Shown here: positions 44,358 through 53,650 of the stretch, piece after piece
How the letters are laid out: every line of letters starts with the position of its first letter
Numbering within the stretch: the stretch's first letter is position 1
DNA from: Methanospirillum lacunae
GTDB taxonomy: Archaea > Halobacteriota > Methanomicrobia > Methanomicrobiales > Methanospirillaceae
DNA length: 64,000 nucleotides
Assembly: GCF_046195335.1 (NCBI RefSeq)
Contig: NZ_CP176093.1
Strand: one strand, 5' to 3'
The notes under the pieces: model-generated
Told to the model about the DNA's origin: nothing
Databases searched by the model: none
What the model saw: only the letters and a program-made list of their open reading frames with translations
Program-made: the position numbers and the translations under genes

Positions 44358-45632
44358 TTATTTTTCTGGATAAAAAACTACTACCGGATTGGCACCAAAA
44401 TTATACCAGAATGCAACTTCTGCAAGCACTTTCTGGCTATACTCTCCGTTATTCTTTACCATTCCCCAAAGAGCATAATGCCCTTCTCTACTATCTCCTG
44501 CTGAATTTTTCGCTGATAACCCTGCAACTCCCACATATGATTCTGAAAGATCAAGTATCTCATCGCGAAGTATCTTTGCATCGGTATTTCCATCCAGATT
44601 CAGAGCCATAAACGCAATTTTTGTTGCATCATAGCACCCATATGCATATCCATCAGGCTCTTTTCCAAGTGTTTTCTTCAGAGACTGGTATATAGGATTG
44701 TTTTTGAAATTAACTCTCGGGCTGATAGAAAGAGCGGTAAAGTTACATGTATATGCATACTCAGGCACTTTACCTGAACCAGTCAAGGCAGGTGTCAGAG
44801 CATTACCATCACACCCAATCCATCTCACCTTATCAAGATATGGATATTTATTTTCGGATGCTTCTTTCATAATCTGCTCTAATTCGCTAAAGGATACCAC
44901 ATACACGGCGACATTTTTACCGTCTGTTGTTTTCAGACTCTCTCCGACTAATTTGTCGAGATTTTTGAGAGAATCAGCATATGATGTTGTGGTAGGATCA
45001 TACCAGATTCCTTCCTCCATTGTCATGCCTTCTGAAAGATTCCCTTTCACCGCTTTTACAAGACCCTGACCCCAGATGTCATCTCTTGCGTAGGGAATTA
45101 TTGCGGTGATACCATTCTGTTTGAATAGTTCAATGGTTGAGAGAGCCTGAACAGAATCATCAGGATTAAACCGAAGGATATTATCATCTGGTATTGATAA
45201 TTCAGGAGCTGAGGATCCGGCTGAAAGTATGAGAACTCCGTTCGAATCTGCATATTCTTTTATAGCCTCTACCTGTGCACTGGATATATACGAGATAACC
45301 ATCGTAACACCAGATTCGTGAAGCTTTTTAATGGCTTCAAGGGCCGAACTAGGATCTGAACCGACATTTGTCGCCACTCCATTTACATGGATTTTTGATC
45401 CACCCTTACTCAGGAATGTATTAATATCTGATATTGCAAGATTGAAGGCTGCCTGAGAGGATTCTCCACCAGAAGTCAAGGACCCGTTTGCCGGGAATAC
45501 ACCATTAAGAGTAATTGTCGAATTATCAGAACAGCCACTTTCCGCAACACAAATGGAACATACACACATCCCAATAAGAAGAACTACTCCGGTGATTACC
45601 CGAAATGTGTGTTCCTTACTAAAAGATAACAT
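44358..45632 (-). CDS. Orphan branched-chain amino acid-type binding protein (Peripla_BP_6)
   Basis: The 424-residue exported protein has a signal peptide with a CSICVAESGC region (about residues 15-34; a cysteine may be lipidated). A LivJ/amide-type periplasmic fold follows: LNGVFPANGSLTSGGESSQA, AIKKLHESGVTMVISYISSA, GVLILSAGSSAPELS, YARDDIWGQGLVKAVKG and GYAYGCYDATKIAFMALNL. No permease or ATPase is near; the gene stands alone on the minus strand between two receptor-CheW pairs. I infer that it may bring a ligand to a membrane chemoreceptor, as Tar- or Tsr-assisting binding proteins do, for example to the dCache or 4HB receptor. Transport with distant genes is the alternative. Confidence 0.85.
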   Translation of the reverse strand: MLSFSKEHTFRVITGVVLLIGMCVCSICVAESGCSDNSTITLNGVFPANGSLTSGGESSQAAFNLAISDINTFLSKGGSKIHVNGVATNVGSDPSSALEAIKKLHESGVTMVISYISSAQVEAIKEYADSNGVLILSAGSSAPELSIPDDNILRFNPDDSVQALSTIELFKQNGITAIIPYARDDIWGQGLVKAVKGNLSEGMTMEEGIWYDPTTTSYADSLKNLDKLVGESLKTTDGKNVAVYVVSFSELEQIMKEASENKYPYLDKVRWIGCDGNALTPALTGSGKVPEYAYTCNFTALSISPRVNFKNNPIYQSLKKTLGKEPDGYAYGCYDATKIAFMALNLDGNTDAKILRDEILDLSESYVGVAGLSAKNSAGDSREGHYALWGMVKNNGEYSQKVLAEVAFWYNFGANPVVVFYPEK

Positions 45633-46203
45633 AAACTAAATCACGTGTTGAACATTTTATATTTTTGATTTATCCTTTTGATAACCGGCCTTGTCTGATG
45701 GTTCGATGCACACAAACACGAAAGAGGATAAAACAGAAAAACCGGTGCTCGTTGATTGATACGTACACCCTCGTTAAGGCTCCAAAAACAGGTGAGAATT
45801 GTCACCGATAAATCACTGAACTGATAAAAAAAGAGACGTTTTTCCAAAGATGGGGGTATGAATATAAAACACCACTATCCTGTGAACATTACTGACAGTG
45901 CGACAATTATTTATAAGGATCACGATATTGAACAGATACTCTGATCAATCATTACACACCATAATCCTGACTGTATCATATTGAAAATTAAAAACCAAAA
46001 CAATTTGCATTTTTAGATAGAATCCATTACTATCACTCTGAAAATGTTATCTTATCTCAAGATGCTTCGGATAATCCTAAAAAAAGTTCGTTCCATTTAT
46101 ATTGGAGGAGCAGAGAATATTACTCAAATGAGTCATTAACAATAAGATCGTCCAAGAATCGCCTGAGTGAACATCAATTTCAGAACCTTTACCGCATAAT
46201 ATA
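45633..46203. other. Non-coding gap with divergent promoters
   Basis: 571 bases with no gene that I can support. TTTATATTGG at 46096-46105 is a plausible TATA box about 100 bases before the receptor gene, and GGAGGAG follows it with no frame attached. The other end should hold the promoter of the binding protein. Confidence 0.35.
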
Positions 46204-48984
46204 ATGAAAAATACATTTGCTGATTATATCACCGCAATTCGTGATGGAGATTACGAAGCAGAGATTAATATTGAAACTGTTACGGATCTGAGCCCAGACC
46301 TTGCTATACTAATCCGGGATACTATCTCAAAACTCATCGCAAAAAATGAGTGGTATGAATCTATTCTTGATGCAGTCCCATTTCCTATGTCAGTAACTGA
46401 CAGGGATATGAAATGGACCTTCATTAATCGTTCTACTGAAGATATGATCCATGTATCACGGAAAGAGGTCGTTGGAAAGCATTGCAGTAACTGGGGAGCT
46501 AATATCTGCAACACCCCAGAATGCGGTATTGAATTGCTTAATAAAGGCAAATCATCTGGAATATTTAAACAGGGAGATGGATTTTACCAGACAAACGTTG
46601 CGTATGTTCAGGCAAAAGACGGGAGTCGAATCGGACACATAGAAGTTGTCACTGATGTTACTGATGTAACCAGGATGAATAACTACCTGCGAAAGGAGAT
46701 AGATCATACCACTCTTAACCTATCTAAACTTGCAAAAGGAGAACTGAATCTTGATTATTCACTCACCAAGGCCGATGAATACACAAAAGATGTATCAGAT
46801 CTCTTTGTTCTCACTAATAATAGTCTGAAACAGGTTGTAGATGCCTTGTCTCTGATGACTTCAGATGCATTAATCCTTTCCAGGGCAGCAATTGAAGGGA
46901 AACTCGATGTTCGAGCAGATGCAACCAAGCACCATGGCGATTTCCGTAAGATTATCGAAGGGGTAAACGAAACCCTTGATGCAGTCATCAACCCCCTCAA
47001 TGTTGCTGCAGAATATGTGGATCGGATCAGTAAAGGAGATATTCCGCAAAAGATTACAGACTCATATAATGGAGATTTTAATGAAATTAAAAACAATCTG
47101 AATGCCTGTATCGATGCGATCAATCTCCTTGTTACTGATACATATTCTCTTGTTAATACAACGATTGAAGGACGCCTTGATGCCCGTGCTAATGGTACAA
47201 AACACCAGGGAGATTTCCGTAAGATTATCGAAGGAGTAAATTCCACGTTCAACATTCTGGTAGGATATTTTGATAGAATGCCCCTTCCCTTGATGGCAAT
47301 CGATCGTTCTTTTAGCATATTATTTATGAATAAAACCGGGGCAGATCTTCTCGGGACGAGTAGAGAAGACCTTATCGGGAAGAAATGTTACGACCAGTTC
47401 AAAACAACCGACTGCCATACCCAAAATTGTGCCTGTGCACGGGCAATGGAGCAAAATACTGATGTAAACCACCAGACACATGCAAAACCAGCAGGAATGG
47501 ATCTTGAGATCTCATATACCGGAATCCCGATACGAAACAACAGAGGGGAGAGTACCGGTGCATTTGAATTTATCCAGGACCAGACTGCTTCAGTCAGATT
47601 GTCTGATTATCTCAAAACTGAAATAATGAAGATTGGTGAAAACCTAAACCGTCTCAGTAAAGGGGATACAAACCTTCAGACTGTCGTCACCGATGCTGAT
47701 CAATATACCCGGGAAGCACATGAGAATTTCGTCGAGATTAATAAGAAACTGGACCAGGTAAACGATGCAATAAAACTTCTTGTTTCAGATGCCCTATTGC
47801 TTTCAGAGGCGGGAGTTGCCGGAAAATTAGAGATACGTGCTGAAACAACCAGACATCACGGGGATTATCGCAAGATTGTGGAAGGATTTAATGAAACGCT
47901 GGATAGTGTTATCCTTCCGGTCACCGAAGCACTCAGAGTTTCAAAAGAATATGCAAACTCAAATTTTACTGCCCGGGTAGATACCTCTATCGAGGCATCA
48001 GGAGACTGGATTGCATTCAAAGATGCTCTTAATGAGATTGGGATTCAGGTATCAGAGGCTGTCAGAGTTATCAATAAACAGGTGTTGGATCTAGCCTCAA
48101 ATTCAGAAGAGGCAACAGCAAGTATTGAGGAGGTATCAGCTGGTGCACAACAGGTTGCAAGAAGTACCGGAGAAGTTAGCAGTAACTCATTAAAAGGAGA
48201 AGATGGGATCATCCAGGTGCTCAAAGCAATGGAGGACCTGAATATTACCGTTGCTGAGGTGTCAAGAAAAGCGGAACTTGTCTCGGTCACGGCAACCCAG
48301 GCTAACAACTTTGCAAAGAACGGGGTTGACCTCGCTAAAAAATCTGAAACTGCAATGAATGAGATAAAACGCTCAACTGCGGAGGCTGATCAGATCGTTA
48401 AGGATATTAATCAGAAGATGGAGGAGATTGGAAAGATTGTCCGTCTCATTTCAGATATCGCAAACCAGACAAACCTCCTTGCCCTGAACGCAGCAATTGA
48501 GGCAGCACGGGCAGGTGAAGCGGGACGGGGATTTGCCGTTGTTGCATCTGAAGTGAAATCTCTTGCCCAGGATTCCCGCAGTTCAGCAGAAAGTATTGCT
48601 GATATGATTACTGATCTGCAGAATCAGGCTAATATGGCGAATGAAGCAATGAGTCAGGCTGGTAAAACGGTTGAGATCGGCAGTTCAACTCTACTTGAAA
48701 CCCTGGGAGCATTTAATCAGATTGCAACGTCTATTGATGACATAACCCGGAATGCAACAGATGTGGCATCTTCATCAGAAGAACAAGCTGCATCTGTTGA
48801 GGAAGTTACCGCTAGTATCAATGAAGTGAGTAGTTTGATCCAGAACACTTCAAAGGAAGCAGGAGATGCAGCAGCTGCGACCGAAGAAGCATCGGCTTCT
48901 ATTGAACAGATTGCTAAAGTGGTCGGGAATGTGAGTGGGATTGCTGATGTTGTCTCTAGAGAGATGACAAAATTCAGGATTTAG
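46204..48984 (+). CDS. Soluble PAS/poly-HAMP methyl-accepting chemotaxis protein
   Basis: The 926-residue receptor has no membrane helix. PAS1 (about 50-165: DAVPFPMSVTDRDMKWTFIN) carries a cysteine group, KHCSNWGANICNTPECG. A HAMP array with RADATKHHGDFRKIIEGVNE and RANGTKHQGDFRKIIEGVNS follows. PAS2 (about 355-465: MPLPLMAIDRSFSILFMNKT) has a second group, KKCYDQF through CHTQNCACA. More HAMP units and the signalling domain (ISDIANQTNLLALNAAIEAA) close it. The last 400 residues nearly duplicate the receptor at 41532. The cysteines could bind a metal, a cluster or heme, or act as a redox switch; that is inference. A CheW gene follows after 8 bases. Confidence 0.9.
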   Translation: MKNTFADYITAIRDGDYEAEINIETVTDLSPDLAILIRDTISKLIAKNEWYESILDAVPFPMSVTDRDMKWTFINRSTEDMIHVSRKEVVGKHCSNWGANICNTPECGIELLNKGKSSGIFKQGDGFYQTNVAYVQAKDGSRIGHIEVVTDVTDVTRMNNYLRKEIDHTTLNLSKLAKGELNLDYSLTKADEYTKDVSDLFVLTNNSLKQVVDALSLMTSDALILSRAAIEGKLDVRADATKHHGDFRKIIEGVNETLDAVINPLNVAAEYVDRISKGDIPQKITDSYNGDFNEIKNNLNACIDAINLLVTDTYSLVNTTIEGRLDARANGTKHQGDFRKIIEGVNSTFNILVGYFDRMPLPLMAIDRSFSILFMNKTGADLLGTSREDLIGKKCYDQFKTTDCHTQNCACARAMEQNTDVNHQTHAKPAGMDLEISYTGIPIRNNRGESTGAFEFIQDQTASVRLSDYLKTEIMKIGENLNRLSKGDTNLQTVVTDADQYTREAHENFVEINKKLDQVNDAIKLLVSDALLLSEAGVAGKLEIRAETTRHHGDYRKIVEGFNETLDSVILPVTEALRVSKEYANSNFTARVDTSIEASGDWIAFKDALNEIGIQVSEAVRVINKQVLDLASNSEEATASIEEVSAGAQQVARSTGEVSSNSLKGEDGIIQVLKAMEDLNITVAEVSRKAELVSVTATQANNFAKNGVDLAKKSETAMNEIKRSTAEADQIVKDINQKMEEIGKIVRLISDIANQTNLLALNAAIEAARAGEAGRGFAVVASEVKSLAQDSRSSAESIADMITDLQNQANMANEAMSQAGKTVEIGSSTLLETLGAFNQIATSIDDITRNATDVASSSEEQAASVEEVTASINEVSSLIQNTSKEAGDAAAATEEASASIEQIAKVVGNVSGIADVVSREMTKFRI

Positions 48985-48992
48985 GAGCGAAA

Positions 48993-49499
48993 ATGGAACT
49001 TGCAAATATCAAAGCACAGTCAGGAAAGGAAGTAAAGGAAGATGAAGTACAGGTTGTCGAGTTTATCATTGGAGAAGATAAATTCGCAGTCAACCTGTTT
49101 GATGTCCGGGAGATTGTAGAGGCTTCAAAGATCACTCCTCTTCCTCATGCACCATCCCATGTAAGAGGGATTATTGATCTCCGTGGCGAGATTACTACCA
49201 TTATTGACCTTCGTCAGTTACTCAGGATAAAAGCAGCAAAAGATGTATCAACTGCAGATCTCCGGTTTATTGTCATGGATGACACAGTATCTTCGCAGAA
49301 AACCGGCATTGTCGTTGATGAGGTAACCTCGGTGTTGACCGTCCCGGTGACAGATATCGATCAGGCAACAAACGGAGGGGCCGATGATAGAGGGCATATC
49401 CTCGGGGTTATTAAGAAAGAGGTAGGAGAGCGTGGAGAAAGCAGAAAAGAACTGGTTATCTGGATTGATGTCAGGGAACTCATCTCAACCATGGGGTGA
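48993..49499 (+). CDS. cheW: CheW-like chemotaxis coupling protein
   Basis: The 168-residue CheW is a near-copy of the one at 43769: VQVVEFIIGEDKFAVNLFDV, GIIDLRGEITTIIDLRQLLR and VVDEVTSVLTVPVTDIDQAT. The linker between receptor stop and CheW start (TTAGGAGCGAA and the next base) is the same as in the other pair, apart from the final base. It should couple the PAS/poly-HAMP receptor to CheA. No chemotaxis gene follows. Confidence 0.93.
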   Translation: MELANIKAQSGKEVKEDEVQVVEFIIGEDKFAVNLFDVREIVEASKITPLPHAPSHVRGIIDLRGEITTIIDLRQLLRIKAAKDVSTADLRFIVMDDTVSSQKTGIVVDEVTSVLTVPVTDIDQATNGGADDRGHILGVIKKEVGERGESRKELVIWIDVRELISTMG

Positions 49500-49707
49500 G
49501 ATCAGGTCAAAGGCTGAAAGACGAGTTGAACACCAGTCACATGTATGTACCAAAGAACATCATAGGTTCAACTGAATAGATCTCAATAGTAATGAAGGCA
49601 TAACGAGAGATTTTTATAATACCACCGTGAGAACAGCAGGATAGGGTTTAAATTTAAATTTTTTATCCACCTTCTCTCACCTGTGACACGAGTCAGTTCT
49701 TGTTTTC

Positions 49708-49718
49708 TTAAATATATT
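49708..49718 (+). promoter_or_regulatory. TATA box of the corrinoid operon
   Basis: CTTAAATATAT is centred about 44 bases before the ATG at 49757, giving a short leader with a GTGATG sequence that can pair with 16S rRNA. A 12-base palindrome TTTAAATTTAAA lies farther upstream at 49647-49658. Confidence 0.5.
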
Positions 49719-49756
49719 ACGAAAGGTATAGAAATACAAACTACCTATGTGATGTC

Positions 49757-50395
49757 ATGGCCCTTGATAAGATTGACAACCGGGTTGTAGATCTTATTAC
49801 TGCCCTTATCAACATGGATCGATTGAAGATAAGGGAGATACTGAACCCTGAGGATGGGGTTATATTTAAGGAACAAATCATCGATACAATAATAGTTCCT
49901 GCCCTGGATGAGATTGGCAAAAGATGGGAAGAGGGAACGGTTGCCATCTCACAGGTATATATGGCTGGAATCCTCATCGAAGAGATGATCTCCAGCATGG
50001 TTCCGGATATCAAATCTAACCTGAAAAATGAGAAGAAATTAGCTACAGTTGTTCTTGAAGACTATCATATGCTTGGAGAGCGGATCGTATCTGCGTACCT
50101 CATAGGTGCAGGATATACTCCTATTCGATACGGGCGACGAAATGTTCAGGAGGTACTCTCGCTCGTATCTCATGACAATATCAAATATCTTATTATTTCT
50201 ACGCTTATGCTCCCTTCAGCTTTACGTATCAAGGAGGTTACGACCGGACTTGAAGGAAAGGGAGTGAAGGTAATAGTGGGGGGAGCACCTTTCAGATTCG
50301 ATCCTGAACTTGGGAAAGAGGTAGGAGCGGACAGGGTATGTTTTACCGCATCCGATGCTGTTACTGCAATTCGTGAGTTGGAGATAATGTCATGA
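49757..50395 (+). CDS. Corrinoid (B12-binding) methyl-carrier protein
   Basis: The 212-residue protein is of the MtaC/MtbC/methionine-synthase type. A helical cap domain (about 1-92: LITALINMDRLKIREILNPE, LDEIGKRWEEGTVAISQVYM) covers a Rossmann-like cobalamin domain with the lower-ligand motif DYHMLG (D102, H104, G107 of DxHxxG), followed by LIISTLMLPSALRI and VKVIVGGAPFRFDPELGKEV. It would carry a methyl group on cobalt. The next gene, UroD-like, overlaps by 4 bases (ATGA), and a histidine kinase follows 7 bases after that. No methanol- or methylamine-specific MtaB, MtmB or MttB partner is present, so this carrier may serve sensing rather than methanogenesis. Confidence 0.9.
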   Translation: MALDKIDNRVVDLITALINMDRLKIREILNPEDGVIFKEQIIDTIIVPALDEIGKRWEEGTVAISQVYMAGILIEEMISSMVPDIKSNLKNEKKLATVVLEDYHMLGERIVSAYLIGAGYTPIRYGRRNVQEVLSLVSHDNIKYLIISTLMLPSALRIKEVTTGLEGKGVKVIVGGAPFRFDPELGKEVGADRVCFTASDAVTAIRELEIMS

Positions 50396-51432
50396 CAATG
50401 ACTTCCAGAGAACGAATTTTGACAACGCTCAGCCATAAAGAACCTGACCGTGTTCCGCTTATTCTCAACCCTACCATGCATCCTGCACGTGATTTGGACA
50501 TTCCATTAAGAGAATACTTCAAATCACCTGAACTCGTTGCCCAGGGGTTGATTACTTCCCGGGAGAAGTTTGGTACCGATGCATACATCGGATTCCATTA
50601 CACTCCGGTAGAATACGAAGCATTCGGCGGGAACGTCATATTTAGAGATGATGGCCCTCCAAACAGTGGAAGACCGGTTATCAATACCGGGGAGATAATT
50701 GACAACCTGCAGGTTCCCAATATCCATGAGACACCCTGTCTTCAGATGGTTCTGGATATGATCCGGATCCTGAAAGCAACATCACCTGATGATGCACCGA
50801 TATTTGGTGTGGCACTTTCTCCCCTCTCACTTCCGGTCATGCAGATGGGATTTGAAGATTATATCAAACTCATTTACACTGACGAGATTAGGTTTCAAAA
50901 GCTTATAGCCGCGAACAGCCGTTTTTTTCTGGGTTGGGCAACCGCACAGATAGAAGCAGGGGCCGATGGAATTATCTATTATGATCCTGTCTCATCTCCT
51001 ACGATTATTCCACATGAATTGTATCGGAAAACTGGGCTGAAAATTGCACAAAACCTCATTCCTCAGGTACCAGGGCCTGTCGTTTCTGCTTTTGCTTCAG
51101 CCAGGGTACTTCCCATCATTGACGATGTTCTCACAACAGGGACTATTGGCGTCGCAGTTTGGGCCGGAGGAAATGAAGATCTCAACGAAATTAAAGTGAA
51201 ATGTTCTGGAAAATTAACAATCATCGGAAATTTGAACGGCATAGAAATGCGGCACTGGACCCGTGAACAGGTCTTTTCTATTGTAAAAAGAACGATACGA
51301 AGTCTTGCTCTGGGAGGAGGATTTATCATGAGTGATAATCATGGGGAGATTCCGCTCCAGGTACCTGATGAGGTGCTGTATGCTATCCGGGATGCAACTA
51401 GAGAATATGGGGGGTATCCGATCTCTGTCTGA
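50392..51432 (+). CDS. UroD/MtaA-like methyltransferase-family protein lacking zinc ligands
   Basis: The 346-residue barrel protein belongs to the uroporphyrinogen decarboxylase/MtaA superfamily (ERILTTLSHKEPDRVPLILN, AGADGIIYYDPVSSPTIIPH, IIGNLNGIEMRHWTREQVFS). MtaA/MtbA enzymes bind zinc through His-x-Cys and a distal Cys to activate coenzyme M. Here the first site reads PVVSAFASARVLP (about 229-241) and the distal site SDNHGEIPLQVPDEVL, with no cysteine and only H317. CoM methylation by the known chemistry is therefore unlikely. It starts in ATGA overlap with the corrinoid gene and must work with it, perhaps transferring a methyl group to or from another acceptor, or reading its state. Another ATG two codons later is possible. 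Confidence 0.85.
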   Translation: MTMTSRERILTTLSHKEPDRVPLILNPTMHPARDLDIPLREYFKSPELVAQGLITSREKFGTDAYIGFHYTPVEYEAFGGNVIFRDDGPPNSGRPVINTGEIIDNLQVPNIHETPCLQMVLDMIRILKATSPDDAPIFGVALSPLSLPVMQMGFEDYIKLIYTDEIRFQKLIAANSRFFLGWATAQIEAGADGIIYYDPVSSPTIIPHELYRKTGLKIAQNLIPQVPGPVVSAFASARVLPIIDDVLTTGTIGVAVWAGGNEDLNEIKVKCSGKLTIIGNLNGIEMRHWTREQVFSIVKRTIRSLALGGGFIMSDNHGEIPLQVPDEVLYAIRDATREYGGYPISV

Positions 51433-51439
51433 AGATCCA

Positions 51440-53650
51440 ATGAGTGATCTTATACTCTTTATTTGTGAGACAGTTAAAGAGGAGATCACCAAAGTCGTTG
51501 CCGATATTCCTGTGCAAAACATCAAGATCTGTGTGTTTCCCCATTATTGTACTTCTGGCACTCATCGGCCAGACAGTATCATCTCATTCATGAGTGAACA
51601 GATTCAGCCTGGTCAGACAGGGCTCTTCTTTGGTGATACGGATCTCTCAAGAAAAGGCCTGTTGCCACCCGGGATCTCTCATGTTGGTCCTCATACATGT
51701 TCAGGACTTCTCGCTCCGGAAGATTTTATTCAATCATTCATCTCCCAGGGATCATATGTCATTAATCCGGGATGGTTATCTTCCTGGGAGAGATATGTTA
51801 CAGAAATGGGGTTTAATCCCCAGTCATCCACCTCTTACTATTCTTCAAACCTGAAAGAGATTGTTGTCCTTGATACAGGGCTGGTGCCTATCGCCGAAGA
51901 ACGAATCGCCTCACTGAAGGTTTTTTCTGGACTGCCAATCAGAGTCATTCAGGTTGGTATTTCTCATCTCTCTGGAATTATCCGTGCTGAGATCCTTCAG
52001 TGGCAGGCTGACCATATCCAGGCCGACTGCAAAAAAGAAGTCTCATCAGCATTAGAGACCACCGCTCGTCAGATGGCGGTGTTAACATTACTCAGTGATA
52101 TCTCTCAGGTTAGTGAAGAAAAGGAGGTTATCTCCCGCATACTCACGACCTGTCAATTATTGTTTGCACCTCATTTCGTGGGCTATCTTCCATTACAATC
52201 AGATGGTCCGGAAGAAATGATTCGTATGCCACCCGATTCAGAGAGTGGAATGAATAACGAACTGCTCTTCTCGGTTACTGATAAGGACTATCTCTTTTCT
52301 CCGGATGGAACCGGGTTCTGCGTTCCTATTATTAATCTCCAGGAAACTGTGGGCATTCTTGAAATATCCGGGGTGTCAGTTCCTAGCCGGATCAAGGAGT
52401 ATCTCAACCTGACTCTTTCATTTACCCGCTTCCTTGGTCTTGCGATCAAAAATGCCAGATCCTGGCAGGAGTTAAAACAAACCCGGGATGCCCTTGAGTC
52501 TGCAAATAGTGAATTGCATGATAAAAATGAGGAGTTACTTGCTATCTCCCAGGAACTCCAATCATCAAACCAGGAACTGATTACCAGTCAGAAAGAACTG
52601 AGGGAGAGTGAACAATTTATCAAAGGAATTGTAAACTCTGCACAGGCGGGAATTGCGGTTTTAGATCATGATTTTCGTATTTTGTTCTGGAATCCTGAGA
52701 TGGAGAGGTTGTTTGGTATATTCTATACTACCATTATGGGAAAAAGTATTTACGAGATTATTCCTCATTTTTTATTGGATCAGACAAAATCCCTTCTTAT
52801 TCAGGGACTTTCAGGTAAAACAGTGCAGGCACCAGATTATGAACTTCCTGCATCCTCATCAGGAAAGACAACCTGGATATCAGCAATTTTTAATCCCATA
52901 TTTGATATCAGTCAGAACATCATCGGAGTCATCATCAATGTCTACGATATCACACAGAGAAAGGAATCTGAACATGATCTTGAACGTGCATATGATGCCA
53001 TCCATATTGCTCAATCCAAACTTGCAATATTAAGTAGTGTCACAAGACATGACATCCTGAACCGGGTAATGGTCATATCAGCTTACAGCGGAATGCTCTT
53101 AGAAAACGTCTCTGACGAAAAGGCATTAAAACAATTAAAGAGTATGGCGATTGCCAGTAAAGATATTCAACATCTCATTGAATTTACAAAGGAATACCAG
53201 GAACTTGGATATAAGAAACCTGCCTGGCAACTGATTCGTAATGTCATTAACAGCCGTTCTATTCAGTCTGTTCTGACAGGAATCGAACTCTCGATTCAGG
53301 GTGATCCGGTTGAAATTTACGTGGATCTCATGCTTGAAAAAGTTCTGTATAATCTGGTGGAGAATTCAAAACGCCATGGAGAAACGGTTACTGTAATTAC
53401 CATTAAAATTGAGGAGGCCGGAGAAGAACTGTTAGTAACGTATTCAGATAATGGAGTCGGGGTGGCAGAAGATGAGAAGAAACTTATCTTCAAGCAGGGT
53501 CATGGAAAAAATACCGGTATGGGCCTGTTTTTGATACGAGAAATCCTGGGATTAACTCATATTACCATCAGGGAATGTGGAGTGCCTGGTGAAGGAGTCA
53601 GGTTCGAGATGAAGGTTCCAAAGGGTGGATGGCGCAGGATCACAGAATAA
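51440..53650 (+). CDS. Histidine kinase with DUF1638-like N-terminus, GAF and PAS domains
   Basis: The 736-residue protein has no membrane helix. The N-terminal 195 residues resemble DUF1638: LFICETVKEEITKV, FPHYCTSGTHRPDS, GLFFGDTDLSR, HTCSGLLAPEDFIQSFISQG, and YVINPGWLSSWERYV then LKEIVVLDTG. Their Cys and His residues could bind a metal or corrinoid. A GAF-like region (about 215-345), coiled coil, PAS (VNSAQAGIAVLDHDFRILFW) and kinase core follow, with the H-box SVTRHDILNRVMVIS, NLVENSKRHGE, YSDNGVGVAEDEKKLIF and GMGLFLIREIL. I start at the ATG at 51440, 7 bases after the UroD-like stop; an earlier frame opening overlaps that gene. DUF1638 proteins often sit beside corrinoid methyltransferases, so a kinase reading methyl-corrinoid status is a good inference. 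Confidence 0.82.
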   Translation: MSDLILFICETVKEEITKVVADIPVQNIKICVFPHYCTSGTHRPDSIISFMSEQIQPGQTGLFFGDTDLSRKGLLPPGISHVGPHTCSGLLAPEDFIQSFISQGSYVINPGWLSSWERYVTEMGFNPQSSTSYYSSNLKEIVVLDTGLVPIAEERIASLKVFSGLPIRVIQVGISHLSGIIRAEILQWQADHIQADCKKEVSSALETTARQMAVLTLLSDISQVSEEKEVISRILTTCQLLFAPHFVGYLPLQSDGPEEMIRMPPDSESGMNNELLFSVTDKDYLFSPDGTGFCVPIINLQETVGILEISGVSVPSRIKEYLNLTLSFTRFLGLAIKNARSWQELKQTRDALESANSELHDKNEELLAISQELQSSNQELITSQKELRESEQFIKGIVNSAQAGIAVLDHDFRILFWNPEMERLFGIFYTTIMGKSIYEIIPHFLLDQTKSLLIQGLSGKTVQAPDYELPASSSGKTTWISAIFNPIFDISQNIIGVIINVYDITQRKESEHDLERAYDAIHIAQSKLAILSSVTRHDILNRVMVISAYSGMLLENVSDEKALKQLKSMAIASKDIQHLIEFTKEYQELGYKKPAWQLIRNVINSRSIQSVLTGIELSIQGDPVEIYVDLMLEKVLYNLVENSKRHGETVTVITIKIEEAGEELLVTYSDNGVGVAEDEKKLIFKQGHGKNTGMGLFLIREILGLTHITIRECGVPGEGVRFEMKVPKGGWRRITE

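Noticed and set aside
44327..44611. 94-codon plus-strand frame after the CheW gene
   Set aside because: It is antisense to the C-terminal part of the binding-protein gene and follows a terminator; no ribosome site.
49647..49658. TTTAAATTTAAA palindrome before the corrinoid operon
   Set aside because: Low-complexity AT sequence of this kind is expected in archaeal intergenic DNA; it is mentioned with the promoter only.
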